Numbered from the stretch's first letter, positions 45,688 through 55,398 are shown. The stretch: 64,000 nt of DNA from Lentisphaerae bacterium GWF2_50_93 (GCA_001804815.1 MHBI01000065.1:27337-91336); one strand, 5' to 3'. Notes: a model not told the origin generated them from the letters alone. Translations and numbers: made by a program.

Positions 45688-45741
45688 CCTGTCCCATTCT
45701 TAGAAATTAAGATGGTGCATGCTAAAGCACGTACCTACTCC
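45669..45741. repeat. Paired REP element, type A
   Basis: Ends AAGTAGG and CCTACT; hairpins 45674-45695 (GGGACGGGC / GCCTGTCCC, loop TTTA) and 45714-45735 (GGTGCATGC / GCACGTACC, loop TAAA). The first hairpin contains the stop codon of the preceding gene. Confidence 0.9.
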
Positions 45742-45773
45742 CAAAAAACTTCAAAAATTCTTCAGGATTGGTA

Positions 45774-45825
45774 TTGACAATGCCTGCTTCCTATATTAGG
45801 ATACTGTTATAGAGCAGTATAACAG
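45774..45825 (+). promoter_or_regulatory. Promoter and operator of the GntR-LacI gene
   Basis: TTGACA (45774-45779), 17-base spacer, TAGGAT (45797-45802). Perfect arms CTGTTATA and TATAACAG around six bases (45804-45825) lie at the expected transcription start, so autorepression is likely. Confidence 0.65.
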
Positions 45826-45850
45826 ATGCGAATAAATAGGAGCTTCCAAT

Positions 45851-46978
45851 ATGAACGCCAGGTCAGCAACAATACATGAATCGGGAATACCTAAATACTA
45901 CCGGCTCCAGGAGAAGATATTTGGACTCATTAAAAGCGGGAAAATGAAGGTAGGAGACAAGCTGCCAGGGGAACGGGAGCTCGCCAAGCAATTCAATGTC
46001 GCGCATATGACCGCAAGACATGCGGTTCAGACTCTTGTAAACACAGGCGTCCTCCACAAGCAGCACGGAAAAGGAACTTTCATCTCCAACCTCAAGAAAC
46101 TCTCCGTTTCGGAAATTGAAGGCAAGGCTGTCAGCAAATCCGTGACAGTCGTTCTGCCTGCCGTTCCTAAAAGCCCGAAGATCACTGGCACATTCATGCG
46201 GTCTGGGATACTTGAGGCGGTCTGCGAGGCGATGTCGGAAGTAAATTATCAGGTCAACATCTCCTATTTCAACTATTCCGAGAAAACATCTCCGCTTGAA
46301 AGATGCATCAACAACGGTCCGGGCGGAGTGATCTTCTGGCACAATGAGACTCCGAAGAACCTTTTCATGCTCAAGGAGCTTAAAGAACGCGGAGTTCCGT
46401 TCGTACTCGTCAATAATTACAGCAGTGAGCCTTATGATTATGTCGTGGCTGAGAACAGGGCTGGTGCCATGAAAATGGTAGAACATCTCCATGGACTCGG
46501 GCACAGGAAGATCGCATACATTGACAAGGACGAGAATGCGACCAGTGTCAACGAAAGAAGATCCGGTTTCCTTGAAGGCATTAAAAAGCACAATCTGAGC
46601 GAGTCCGAGAATGTGACCCTGAAATATGACTTTGCTGAGGATGACATGAGAAAATGCGTGAAGGATCTGGTTGACGGGAAATTTACTGCGATCTTCGCGC
46701 ACAACGACATGGCAGCGATCTCGGTGATGGAGGTCTTGCGCGAGATGAAGATCAAGGTGCCGGACGAGATGAGCGTGGTTGGATACGACAACATCGACAT
46801 GGCGCAGTTCCTGACACCACCGCTTACGACTGTCCATCAGGATTTCCATGAGATGGGGAGGACGGCGGCAGAGATACTGCTCGGGAAAATGACAGGGAAA
46901 TCCATGAGTGCTCGTGGTAAAGTCAAGATCGTGCCGGACTTGATTATAAGAGGATCAGCGGCAGCACCGAAAAAATAG
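45851..46978 (+). CDS. GntR-type regulator with LacI-like sugar-binding domain
   Basis: 375 residues. The N-terminal GntR winged helix (about 14-80) shows [46 protein letters not shown] sequence. Residues about 105-370 are a periplasmic-binding-protein-like effector domain ([65 protein letters not shown]). It would answer to a sugar released by the local enzymes. GGAG lies nine bases before the ATG. The two prepilin genes follow on the same strand 16 bp later, a strong hint that it controls them. Confidence 0.92.
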   Translation: MNARSATIHESGIPKYYRLQEKIFGLIKSGKMKVGDKLPGERELAKQFNVAHMTARHAVQTLVNTGVLHKQHGKGTFISNLKKLSVSEIEGKAVSKSVTVVLPAVPKSPKITGTFMRSGILEAVCEAMSEVNYQVNISYFNYSEKTSPLERCINNGPGGVIFWHNETPKNLFMLKELKERGVPFVLVNNYSSEPYDYVVAENRAGAMKMVEHLHGLGHRKIAYIDKDENATSVNERRSGFLEGIKKHNLSESENVTLKYDFAEDDMRKCVKDLVDGKFTAIFAHNDMAAISVMEVLREMKIKVPDEMSVVGYDNIDMAQFLTPPLTTVHQDFHEMGRTAAEILLGKMTGKSMSARGKVKIVPDLIIRGSAAAPKK

Positions 46979-46994
46979 CAGGGAGGCGGATGCT

Positions 46995-47669
46995 ATGAAA
47001 ACGGATAAGAAGAAATCTTTTACCCTGATTGAATTACTCGTCGTAATTGCGATCATCGCAATCCTTGCGGCGATGCTTTTGCCGGCGTTGAAGAACGCCA
47101 AGGACAAGGCACAGGCCGCGATCTGCATGAACAATCAGAAACAGCTTGGACTGGCTTTTTTAAGTTATGCCGCCGATTACAACTTCTATATGCCTCTGGG
47201 GACGCGTTCCTGGCAGCCATTCACCACTTGGGGACAGGCAAGTTTCTTCAATGATTATCTGAATGGTAAGGCGATCTGGAACGGGACACAGGTTACAAAC
47301 AAATCAACAATTGCAAAGTCGAACGCCGGTTCACTCTACCACTGTCCGATGGGGCCTACAGCATGGACGGTCAATCAATTCGATGAGCTTTTAAGCTACC
47401 GCAGGAACTATCAGACTGCGGAATATTGGGAAACGTGGTGCAAGGCTTCACGGATTACCGTGAAAAATCCCGATAGATGGGGAGTTCTTATTGAAGCTAG
47501 CTCTGTCTGGGATGATGCATTTATTGACAAAAACGATATTTGGGTAAGCTACGGCCTGAACACCCGTCATTCAAAAGGGGCGAATGTCCTGTTCATAGAC
47601 GGACATGCGCAGTGGATCGGATACTTTGATTTCAAGGCAACTTATTTGAAGCTTTGCTGGGCGCAGTGA
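46995..47669 (+). CDS. Prepilin-type protein, DUF1559-like
   Basis: 224 residues. The class III signal is [17 protein letters not shown] at the N-terminus, where the usual Gly before Phe is Ser, followed by the long hydrophobic pilin helix and [22 protein letters not shown]. The C-terminal [13 protein letters not shown] is the H-x-DG-type motif common in these proteins. They are probably cut by a prepilin peptidase and sit in the inner membrane or a pseudopilus. GGGAGG precedes the ATG. It lies 16 bp after the GntR-LacI gene and 39 bp before a second prepilin, so all may form one unit. Confidence 0.88.
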   Translation: MKTDKKKSFTLIELLVVIAIIAILAAMLLPALKNAKDKAQAAICMNNQKQLGLAFLSYAADYNFYMPLGTRSWQPFTTWGQASFFNDYLNGKAIWNGTQVTNKSTIAKSNAGSLYHCPMGPTAWTVNQFDELLSYRRNYQTAEYWETWCKASRITVKNPDRWGVLIEASSVWDDAFIDKNDIWVSYGLNTRHSKGANVLFIDGHAQWIGYFDFKATYLKLCWAQ

Positions 47670-47707
47670 AAAGACAAAATTCCATATTTAGCAGTGAGGC
47701 GATATTG

Positions 47708-48553
47708 ATGAAAAAAAATAAAATGAAATCATTCACCCTGATTGAATTGCCTGTAGTGAGTCCTTCGATTAAGCTCAGGACAGGTAGGGCAAAGTCGCAA
47801 GACTTTACCCTTATCGAACTTCTCGTGGTTATTGCAATCATCTCGATTCTTGCCGCATTGCTTCTGCCGGCGCTGAACAATGCCAAGAGCACTGCCAGGC
47901 AGGCGCTATGCCTCAGCAACCAGAAGCAGATCGGCCTATGGTTTGGAATTTATAATGATGATTATAACGACATTTTCCCTCCACGGAACAATCCTGTGGG
48001 TGGCTCGTCTTTTTGGTATAAGGCGATTTCTAATACGCCGATTAGCTTCATAGGGCTGGCGAATTTCAAAAACGCCAGCATCGATGGTATCGCCAGCATC
48101 TTCATGTGCCCTGAGGATTCGCACAAAGCTGATGGTATACCCTGGTCTGGCGCTCCCAATAACACAGCTTGGGACGACGGCTACATCAGCATGGGTTACA
48201 ACGCCCAGGGACTGGCGGGAGAAGGAGGCGCCTGGTTTGTCACAGGAGACTCCTCATATGGGAGACTGGCCCGTCTCAGAGAGCTCAAAAACCCGGCCGA
48301 AACTATCATTGTAGGCGACATGGCTAATAACGGTAACCCCAATGCTTTTGGCTATGATCAGATCGGGGGAAACACCGGGCATCCGGTCTACCCGAGGCAC
48401 AACGGGAAGAGGATCTGCAACATCCTGTGGGGAGATGGGCACTCCAGTGGAGTCAGCACCCCGGGTGGTCCGGGTAGTTACAGTGCGCTTTACAGCATTG
48501 CGGTGTTTGGCCAACATCCAACGACGGCAGACACAAAATGGGATCGGAAGTGA
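47708..48553 (+). CDS. Prepilin-type protein with doubled class III signal
   Basis: 281 residues from the ATG at 47708. The N-terminus has two signals: [11 protein letters not shown], then a 16-residue linker, then [15 protein letters not shown] with the full hydrophobic helix. The linker is encoded by a palindromic stretch (47750-47784: CCTGT..ACAGG and GTCCT..AGGAC). The second copy should be the working one, since only it leads into the helix. The C-terminal half has WGDGHSSG, matching the first prepilin. The -1 Gly is replaced by Ser or Asp. Confidence 0.85.
   Translation: MKKNKMKSFTLIELPVVSPSIKLRTGRAKSQDFTLIELLVVIAIISILAALLLPALNNAKSTARQALCLSNQKQIGLWFGIYNDDYNDIFPPRNNPVGGSSFWYKAISNTPISFIGLANFKNASIDGIASIFMCPEDSHKADGIPWSGAPNNTAWDDGYISMGYNAQGLAGEGGAWFVTGDSSYGRLARLRELKNPAETIIVGDMANNGNPNAFGYDQIGGNTGHPVYPRHNGKRICNILWGDGHSSGVSTPGGPGSYSALYSIAVFGQHPTTADTKWDRK
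47750..47784. repeat. In-frame palindromic insert between two prepilin signals
   Basis: CCTGT and ACAGG at the ends, GTCCT and AGGAC inside, around a TCGATTAAGCTC centre. It encodes most of the linker between the two FTLIEL motifs. Confidence 0.55.
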
Positions 48554-48637
48554 GAAAACAACCCATCGGCATAAGAAACTGAAGTAAGTATTTTAAACAT
48601 TAAACTGTTATTAAAAAATAAAGAAAGGGATTTTTCA

Positions 48638-51600
48638 ATGTCAATAAAAATCAAAACAGGTCTTTCGATTGGGATCTCTGTTGCAATTTTAAGTCTGATG
48701 GGGATCGGCGTGTTCGCCGGTAACCCAGTTCCGATTGCAAATGGCGGATTCGAAAATGGCAAGGCATCGTGGTGGGGCGAAGGCGGATTTACGATTGTAA
48801 GCGAAGGCGCGACTGAAGGAAAGTCTTGCCTGAAGATAGCCGGAGGCTTCGCCTGCCAGGACAAGATCAAGGTTGAAGGCGGGAAGAAGTATAAGATCAG
48901 CATGAAGATTAAAAGTGAAGGCGCTCCTGAAGGTTCTGTGTTCGTCCAGATGAGCTATCGTGGGGAAGGGCTTGAGCCGAAATGGTATGGTCCGGCCAAG
49001 GCCAATGGAGAGGCTGCTCTGTTTTCAACCGGGGGCGCTCACGACTGGAAGGATTTCTCGGTTGTCGTAAATTCACCCAATGGTGCAAACCAGCTCTTGA
49101 TATACCTGAGGAAAAATGCGGGAAGCGCTGGTGTCGCGTATTATGACGATGTCAAGGCAGAGGAGACGGACGCTGAAGTGACCAAAGCTGTCAAGGCTGC
49201 AGGAGGCTCGGGAAAGATTGTCAATAACGGGAATTTCGAATCCGGTAAGAGTGCCTGGTGGGGTGAAGGGGATTTTTCAACCATTAAGGAAAGCGCTGCC
49301 GAAGGAAAGTCATGTCTGAAGATAACCGGAGGTTTCGCCTGCCAGGACAAGATGCCGGTTGAAGAAGTGAAAAAATACCAGATCAGCATGAAGATTAAAA
49401 GCGAAGGAGCTCCTGAAAAATCAGTATTTGTACAGATGAGCTATCGTGGCGAAGGATGCTCCCCGGAATGGAGGGGGCCGGACAGGATAAAGAACGAGGT
49501 TGCTTTGTTCGTCACAGGAGGAACTCATGATTGGAAGACATTCTCCGCGGTTGTGAAAGCACCAAACGGTGCCGACCAGCTGCTTGTCTATCTCAGGAAA
49601 CTTGCCAAGACCGATGGCATCGCCTACTATGACGATGTGAAGGTCGAAGAGACCGATAAGGAAGAGACGACTGCCGCAAAACTGCGCAGGGACGAACTCG
49701 CCAAGGAAATTATGACTCAGCCGGTCGCAGATGAAAAACAGGCGGAGGCTTTGAAAAAAATAATAGCCGATGCATCTAAAACTGTAAAATCAGTGATTCT
49801 TGCCGAGGCAGGCAAGGCGGCATGCCATGTTCATGTCGGATACGATGAAGGCCTAATAGAACTTGCTTCGGCTTCCGAACTCGCAGAATATCTCAAGAAG
49901 ATTTCCGGAGGAGATTTCAAGCCTCTTTCAAACGACAAGAATCCCCTGTCAGACCTGCCTCTCATCATCGTCGGACGCCATAACAAGCTGACGGAAAAGC
50001 TTTGTCCGGACATCCCGTATGACAAACTTGGCGCAGACGGGTTCGTCATACGCACTGTCGGTTCGAACATCGTAATTGCCGGAGCTACGTCCGGCGGAAC
50101 CATGTATGGAGTGAACTGGTTCCTGGATCACAAGCTGGGTGTCAAATGGCTCTCTCCTGACTACTCTTATGTGCCCTCGTCCAAGAAAGTAGAAGTGTTC
50201 TCTTTGAACGAAATACAGGTTCCGCGCTTCAACTTTCGTCAAGTCCTGAGCGCGGAGGGAGACAGAAAACCGTTTGGTGCGCATAATTTGCTCAACGGAA
50301 ATTCGCATGGAGCCCAGGGCATCTTGTCTCCTCTGGAAATCGATCATTGGGATAGTTCATGGCAAAAACCCGGTTTGACTGCAAGCTTTTATGACTTGGT
50401 GCCTGACCGTCCGGGTTTCCGATACGGCGGGCAGGTGGCGATGATGAATCCGGAAGTCCGGCAAGTCATAGCCGAAGGCATTATCAAACGGTTAAAAAAT
50501 GTCCCAAATTACCAGAGCTACTGGTTTGGTTTGATGGACAATGACTGGGGCTGGGACATAGATCCGGCAAGCGCGGCGTTTGCGAAGGAACATGGAGGGG
50601 TGGCTTCGGCTGCAAAGACCGACCTGGCGATCGATGTGCTCCAGCGCGTTCGAAAAGTTCTTCCTAATGCGAAGATCGCATTTAACGCCTATCATTGGGG
50701 ATTCAGTCCGCCCACTGGTCTGACTATACCGGAAGGACTGCTGGTCTATCCCATGACCATTCAACTCGACTACAGTACTCCGTTGAATAAGGGGAGGAAT
50801 GAAAAGCTCGGCAAGGATATCGAGGGATGGAATGCCGCGACCAAGGATATTCTCCTTTGGGATCACATTACCAACTTCAACGGCTACATCCAGCCGACAC
50901 CGAACATTTATCCGATCTGCGAAACGATTCGCTGGCTGTCCACGATGCCGAATATCCACGGTTATTTTGCCGAGGGAAGCTGGAACACCAGGAATGCGGA
51001 GTTTTCCTCCCTGCGTGTCTGGATCATGGGGCGGATGCTCTGGGATCCTGACACGGACTATAAGGCGGCCATCGCGGAGTATTGCGACGCCTATTACGGT
51101 CCGGCCGGGAAGTATGTCAAGCAATATATTGATCTGATGCATGAGAGTTCCGAGAAGACTCGTGCGGCAATCTGGGAAAAAACCAATATCGACAGTGCGA
51201 TGCTGTCACTTGATTTTGTGAACAAAGCCGATGTCCTGATGGAAAAGGCACAGGCTGCGGTGGCATCTGATCCCGTGCTTCTCAAGCATGTGCTGGAGGT
51301 GCGTGTGAACGTGGATTATGTGATTCTGGTGAGGCGCAAGGAATATCAGGACGAGGCCGCAAGTCAGAAGATCCAGTTCAACCTCGACTTTGCAAACCGG
51401 CTTGCACGTTTCAACCAGACGCTGAAAGACGAGGGCATCAAGGAGTATTATCAGGGCGGCAGAGTGGTGGATCTGGAGAAGCTCATAGCTATTGATCGCA
51501 AGGATTCGACACCTCCAGAGCTGGTTCGTGGTCTGCCAAAATCAGATTGGAAAGAGATCCAGGAAATTGGATTTAACAGGTACTATGGCAACACTATCGT

Positions 51601-51991
51601 GGTGCCGGACGATGCGGCGTCCGACGGAGCTGCGGCCCGCTTGGACGGGAAAGAGGGTGCACCGTTGATCCAGCTCAAGCACCATAAGCTGCCCGAAGAA
51701 GGACTCTGGGACATTTACGCGGAAGTGCGGGTTGATGAAAATGGCGCAAATTCTGACGACATCGCTCTGGGCATCGGGACCATGCCTCCGCAGAGCAACT
51801 GTACTAATATAAAACTGAGCCAATTGAAGAACGGCGCCTATACGCTGTTCAAGGCTCCCGGCGGTCCATTCCGCTTTAATCAGGACGACCAGGCGGTCTC
51901 GTATATTCGTGGTGGAAATGCAAAGATCAAATACATCTACGTGGATCGATTTATCTTTGTGCGGATCCCTGAAAATGCAGTTCGAAAATAG
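48638..51991 (+). CDS. Exported DUF4838-type glycan-active protein with two CBM domains
   Basis: 1117 residues with a signal peptide (about 1-29, ending FAG). Two tandem CBM4/9-like domains (about 30-175 and 185-350) are near copies: NGGFENGKASWWGEGG and NGNFESGKSAWWGEGD, each ending AYYDDVK. A GH20/GH67-type N-terminal fold follows (about 400-530: LASASELAEYLKKISGG, LPLIIVGRHN, GFVIRTVGSNIVIAGAT, GTMYGVNWFLD). Then comes the DUF4838 region with a barrel (about 540-870: FWFGLMDND-like, AFNAYHWGFSPP, PNIHGYFAEGSWNT). The C-terminal 130 residues may bind glycan. Probably a hydrolase, unproved. It lies downstream of the prepilins. Confidence 0.85.
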   Translation: MSIKIKTGLSIGISVAILSLMGIGVFAGNPVPIANGGFENGKASWWGEGGFTIVSEGATEGKSCLKIAGGFACQDKIKVEGGKKYKISMKIKSEGAPEGSVFVQMSYRGEGLEPKWYGPAKANGEAALFSTGGAHDWKDFSVVVNSPNGANQLLIYLRKNAGSAGVAYYDDVKAEETDAEVTKAVKAAGGSGKIVNNGNFESGKSAWWGEGDFSTIKESAAEGKSCLKITGGFACQDKMPVEEVKKYQISMKIKSEGAPEKSVFVQMSYRGEGCSPEWRGPDRIKNEVALFVTGGTHDWKTFSAVVKAPNGADQLLVYLRKLAKTDGIAYYDDVKVEETDKEETTAAKLRRDELAKEIMTQPVADEKQAEALKKIIADASKTVKSVILAEAGKAACHVHVGYDEGLIELASASELAEYLKKISGGDFKPLSNDKNPLSDLPLIIVGRHNKLTEKLCPDIPYDKLGADGFVIRTVGSNIVIAGATSGGTMYGVNWFLDHKLGVKWLSPDYSYVPSSKKVEVFSLNEIQVPRFNFRQVLSAEGDRKPFGAHNLLNGNSHGAQGILSPLEIDHWDSSWQKPGLTASFYDLVPDRPGFRYGGQVAMMNPEVRQVIAEGIIKRLKNVPNYQSYWFGLMDNDWGWDIDPASAAFAKEHGGVASAAKTDLAIDVLQRVRKVLPNAKIAFNAYHWGFSPPTGLTIPEGLLVYPMTIQLDYSTPLNKGRNEKLGKDIEGWNAATKDILLWDHITNFNGYIQPTPNIYPICETIRWLSTMPNIHGYFAEGSWNTRNAEFSSLRVWIMGRMLWDPDTDYKAAIAEYCDAYYGPAGKYVKQYIDLMHESSEKTRAAIWEKTNIDSAMLSLDFVNKADVLMEKAQAAVASDPVLLKHVLEVRVNVDYVILVRRKEYQDEAASQKIQFNLDFANRLARFNQTLKDEGIKEYYQGGRVVDLEKLIAIDRKDSTPPELVRGLPKSDWKEIQEIGFNRYYGNTIVVPDDAASDGAAARLDGKEGAPLIQLKHHKLPEEGLWDIYAEVRVDENGANSDDIALGIGTMPPQSNCTNIKLSQLKNGAYTLFKAPGGPFRFNQDDQAVSYIRGGNAKIKYIYVDRFIFVRIPENAVRK

Positions 51992-52008
51992 GGCGAATCA
52001 TATTTTAA

Positions 52009-52046
52009 ATTTGTTTGTAGTCAAGCTCGTGAGAGCTGTTCTTTTC
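52009..52046. repeat. Type B hairpin repeat
   Basis: TTTGTTTGTAGTCAAGC start, hairpin AGCTC / GAGCT (52024-52037), then TGTTCTTTTC. Confidence 0.7.
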
Positions 52047-52067
52047 TTGGTTCTGAATTACTAAAAT

Positions 52068-52125
52068 AAAGGAGGGTGGACATTCCTGTCCGCCAACTCG
52101 CGGGTTGGAAAACCCGCGCTCCTTT
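52068..52125. repeat. Paired REP element with GGAG foot
   Basis: Ends AAAGGAG and CTCCTTT; hairpins GG(T)GGACA..TGTCCGCC and GCGGGTT..AACCCGC. It is the only copy with GGAG instead of GTAG, the other foot known for REPs. Confidence 0.85.
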
Positions 52126-52164
52126 GAAACGAATGAAATACACAAATTAAATTTGGAGGATTAA

Positions 52165-53130
52165 ATGAAATATGTTGCAGTTTTATTATTTTTCCTTCAG
52201 CTTTCAAGAATGAATGCTGAAGAGAATTCTGCCGTTCAAACGATCAGTGGAGACAAGCTGTCCGTTGAGATAATGGATCCGAACCATGCGGCCCGATACA
52301 ACAGGGGAGTCCGTTTTACTCCTGTGGCTGTCGTGCTGGGAGTGAAGATGGGAGGGAAAGAATTTCTTTTCCATCCTGAAAAGCATGATGCGATAAACGA
52401 TCATGGAGGTCTGGCGTCGGAATTTGATCTTTGCATCCCTGGCGGATCCGATGAGGATCTGCCTCCGGGATATCTGGAGGCGAAGGTCGGAGAGGGATTC
52501 CTGAAGATAGGAGTTGGAGTCCTGAAGAAGAAGAAAGAGAAATATTCCCTCTTCCAGACTCCGGAAGTAATCAGTCTTGCAAAGACAGATGTCCAGTGGG
52601 AGAAGGATGGGGCGAAGTTTGAGCAGACATCGCAGGAAGTGAATGGATATGGATATAAGTTGAACGCAGACGTAAAAGTGATGGAGAATAAAATTTCCGT
52701 AGAATGGAAATTGTCGAATACCGGAAGCAAGCCGTTTACGACGAAGAATTACATCCACAATTTCTTCAGGTTTGACGACAAGAATGTAGGCCCGGACTAT
52801 GTCCTTTCATTCCCTTATGATTTTAAGGCGACAGGTCTTGAAGCGGAACAGACGCAGGATGGAAGGGAGATAAAGTTTGTGAGGGAAATTCCCAAATGGG
52901 TGAACATGGTGGTTCCATATCCTGCCGAATACAAAGGGTCGAATGTCTGCATATTGAAGAATACTGCCAATGGAATGAGCATAAATTGTGAGACATCGCT
53001 TCCGGGATTTGTGACAGCCATCCATGGCAGGCCTGGCTATGTTTCACCGGAACAGTTCATCAAGCTCAGTTTGAAGCCGGGAGAGGAAATCTCATGGATC
53101 AGGGCCTATGCCTTTGACATCGTAAAGTGA
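52165..53130 (+). CDS. Exported galactose-mutarotase-like protein
   Basis: 321 residues with a signal peptide (about 1-18). The order SVEIMDPNHAARYNRGVRFTP, a strand-rich middle and YGYKLNADVKVMENKISVEWKLSNTGSKPFTTKNYIHNFF is that of the galactose mutarotase (aldose 1-epimerase-like) superfamily; the catalytic His/Glu pair is not certain, though the HNFF motif matches the sugar pocket region. It may be an epimerase or a sugar-binding relative. GGAGG lies six bases before the ATG. It is followed 10 bp later by an esterase gene frame, so both probably share a transcript. Confidence 0.75.
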   Translation: MKYVAVLLFFLQLSRMNAEENSAVQTISGDKLSVEIMDPNHAARYNRGVRFTPVAVVLGVKMGGKEFLFHPEKHDAINDHGGLASEFDLCIPGGSDEDLPPGYLEAKVGEGFLKIGVGVLKKKKEKYSLFQTPEVISLAKTDVQWEKDGAKFEQTSQEVNGYGYKLNADVKVMENKISVEWKLSNTGSKPFTTKNYIHNFFRFDDKNVGPDYVLSFPYDFKATGLEAEQTQDGREIKFVREIPKWVNMVVPYPAEYKGSNVCILKNTANGMSINCETSLPGFVTAIHGRPGYVSPEQFIKLSLKPGEEISWIRAYAFDIVK

Positions 53131-53170
53131 CCCTTGATAATTGCGCTTCGATGGCTATTTTTCATGTATT

Positions 53171-53968
53171 ATGAAAAAAACAATTATATCCTTTCTGTCG
53201 GGTCTCGTGGTACTTGGAACCAGCGCGCATGTCTCAGCCCAAGCTGATGCACCTGCCGCCGCCAAGACCTGGGACGCATCGCTTGAATCACTGACATTTG
53301 AGAAGGACGGCGGCAAGCTTCCGTACCGCTTCATGAAACCTGCGAAGATCGAGGATGGCAAGACCTATCCTCTCGTCATCTTCCTGCATGGCGCGGGCGA
53401 ACGCGGCACAGACAACAAGGCGCAGCTGAGACATGGAGTGAAGGATATCATAAAGCTGGCTTCCGAGAAACATCCCTTCTTCATGCTCGTCCCGCAATGC
53501 CCTAATGGAAAAAAATGGGCCGAGGTCGACTGGGGCGCGGCCTCACACACGATGCCGGAACAGCCTTCGGTCCCCTTTACGCTGCTTTTCGAGCTTCTGG
53601 GAAAGATTGAAAAGGAGAACCAGATCGACCAGAAGCGCATCTATGTAATGGGGATTTCAATGGGCGGATTCGGAACCTGGGATGTGATATCCCGGTTCCC
53701 CGACAAGTTCGCGGCGGCAATACCAGTATGTGGCGGAGCCGATACTGCGCAGGCGCCGAAGCTGGTGAAGATGCCGATATGGGTCTTCCATGGCGGCAAC
53801 GACACTACTGTGAAGACGCAGAGGTCTCGTGACATGGTCGAGGCGATCAAGAAGGCCGGCGGAGATCCGAAATATACAGAATATCCCGGTGTCGGACATA
53901 ACTCATGGACGCAGACATTCTCCAATCCCGAAGTGATCGAATGGCTTTTTTCACAGGCTAAGAAATGA
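53171..53968 (+). CDS. Exported alpha/beta-hydrolase esterase
   Basis: 265 residues from the ATG at 53171, which begins the signal peptide (MKKTIISFLSG, cut after VSA). A longer frame from 53141 would place extra charged residues before it. The triad is clear: Ser163 in GISMGG, Asp211 in HGGNDTT, His243 in GVGHNSW, with an oxyanion stretch FLHGAGERG. The fold is of the PHB-depolymerase/feruloyl-esterase type. It likely removes acyl groups from polysaccharide side chains outside the cytoplasm. It may be co-transcribed with the mutarotase-like gene. Confidence 0.88.
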   Translation: MKKTIISFLSGLVVLGTSAHVSAQADAPAAAKTWDASLESLTFEKDGGKLPYRFMKPAKIEDGKTYPLVIFLHGAGERGTDNKAQLRHGVKDIIKLASEKHPFFMLVPQCPNGKKWAEVDWGAASHTMPEQPSVPFTLLFELLGKIEKENQIDQKRIYVMGISMGGFGTWDVISRFPDKFAAAIPVCGGADTAQAPKLVKMPIWVFHGGNDTTVKTQRSRDMVEAIKKAGGDPKYTEYPGVGHNSWTQTFSNPEVIEWLFSQAKK

Positions 53969-53998
53969 AAGGGGTAAGCTGGCCATTTTGTCTGGCAG

Positions 53999-54053
53999 GT
54001 AGGGCGGTTTTTAAATCGCCAACTATGTGTCGGGTTAAAACCCGACATACTTT
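53999..54053. repeat. Paired REP element, type C
   Basis: GTAGGGCGG at the left, GACATACTTT at the right; hairpins GGCGGTTT..AAATCGCC and GTCGGGTT..AACCCGAC. The right flank CGGTTTAACGGTTAC (54069-54083) matches that of the 36015-36141 copy. Confidence 0.9.
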
Positions 54054-54116
54054 CCAGGAAAAACAGACTCACATCATCCGGTTTAACGGTTACAAGAAAT
54101 AAAGGGAAACCATGAT

Positions 54117-55094
54117 ATGATGAACTTAAGAATTCCTGTATGTCTTTCAAGTATAGCATTAGGAGTTTCAATTATGGCTGGAGCACAGGACAAGGTTTTG
54201 GGTTCGACAGAGGTTGCCCAATGGAAGGACAATAAGAAAGCCTCTTTCCTTCTCATGTTCGACGATGGGATACCTACGCACCTCAAGAACGTGATCCCCG
54301 AACTCAAGAAACGCAATTTCATTGGGACCTTCTACCTGAATCCTGAAGTCAAATGGTATTCAAAGGACAAGTGGGAGAAGGATGCAAAAGAAGCCGGCAT
54401 GGTGTTCGGTAACCATACCATGACCCATGCGGGCGCTAAAAACGCAGCACAGGCGGAAGATGATATCTCAAGATGCAACGAATACATATTGAAGATGAAT
54501 CCCGAGCTGAAGCAACCCCGCCTGATTTCCTTTGCCCGCCCCGGAGGCGTCGACTGGAAGGTCACTCCTGATGAGATGAAGGCAATCTACGCCAAATACA
54601 ATCTTGTTCCGAGACCGCCTTCGGACGCCCGTTTCGGAGGCATACATATCAAGAATGCGGACGGCCTGATAAAGGTGGTGGATCTGGCTGTCGAGAAAGG
54701 CGGTTCGGAGAGGCTCTTCTTCCATGGAGTCGGTGGCGACTGGCTCAGCCAGTCAACAGAGGATTTCGTAAAGATGCTTGACCGTCTGGACGCAAACCGC
54801 GAGAAGCTCTGGGTAACTGATCCTATCTCCATGCACAAGTATGAGACGGAACGGAATGGCGCGCAGGTTAAAATTTTGGAGTCCGGAGAGAAAGGGATCA
54901 GAATTGTCCTTTCCACTTCAGCCGATGCAAATCTCTACGATCTGCCGTTGACGCTCATCACCAAGGTTCCTGCGGCCTGGAAGAAATGCAAGATCACGCA
55001 GTCAGGTAAAACTGTGACTGCCGAAGCCGCCAATGGCGAAGTCCAGTACGAGGCTCTTCCTGGAAAGGACGAGATACAGATCCGGACGGAATGA
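54117..55094 (+). CDS. Exported polysaccharide deacetylase (NodB homology)
   Basis: 325 residues with a signal peptide (about 1-23). The NodB motifs are MFDDG (Asp49, Asp50) and the metal-binding GNHTMTH (His100, His104), followed by FARPGG and a C-terminal strand-rich tail (about 245-325). It removes N- or O-acetyl groups from glycans. Together with the esterase upstream it would strip acetyl and acyl decorations before backbone cleavage. An AAGGGA site lies further upstream than ideal. Confidence 0.88.
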   Translation: MMNLRIPVCLSSIALGVSIMAGAQDKVLGSTEVAQWKDNKKASFLLMFDDGIPTHLKNVIPELKKRNFIGTFYLNPEVKWYSKDKWEKDAKEAGMVFGNHTMTHAGAKNAAQAEDDISRCNEYILKMNPELKQPRLISFARPGGVDWKVTPDEMKAIYAKYNLVPRPPSDARFGGIHIKNADGLIKVVDLAVEKGGSERLFFHGVGGDWLSQSTEDFVKMLDRLDANREKLWVTDPISMHKYETERNGAQVKILESGEKGIRIVLSTSADANLYDLPLTLITKVPAAWKKCKITQSGKTVTAEAANGEVQYEALPGKDEIQIRTE

Positions 55095-55186
55095 TAAATC
55101 AGGCAGTGACATGCCGAAAGAAGGTGAAAGGACGGAAGAGCAGCCCTTTTTCGGGTTTATCTACGGACGCATGCAGGAAAAGGGAT

Positions 55187-55312
55187 TTTGTTTGTAGTCA
55201 AGCCATTTTTGGCTGTGTTCTTCCAGATTCACTAAAACACGCAACAATGCGTTAACTACGAGCAAGGACAAGTTGTTTTTGAGTTTGTTCGTAGTGAAGC
55301 CCGCAAGGGCTG
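55187..55312. repeat. Cluster of three type B hairpin repeats
   Basis: Copies at 55187-55224 (plus, hairpin AGCCATTTTTGGCT), 55236-55265 (minus) and 55281-55312 (plus, AGCCCGCAAGGGCT). Consensus TTGTTYGTAGTNAAGCC then GGCTGTTC. The rest of the 55095-55398 gap holds nothing else. Confidence 0.75.
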
Positions 55313-55398
55313 TTCGTGAAGGTTTTGTATTTAGCATTTTAGTACTTGTCTGGGATTTGGATTATGGAGCTTGGATTTTATTTAAAATGAGGTGACTT

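Noticed and set aside
47654..47707. N-terminal extension of the doubled-signal prepilin
   Set aside because: It overlaps the end of the previous gene and has no ribosome site; 47708 starts with the expected basic residues.
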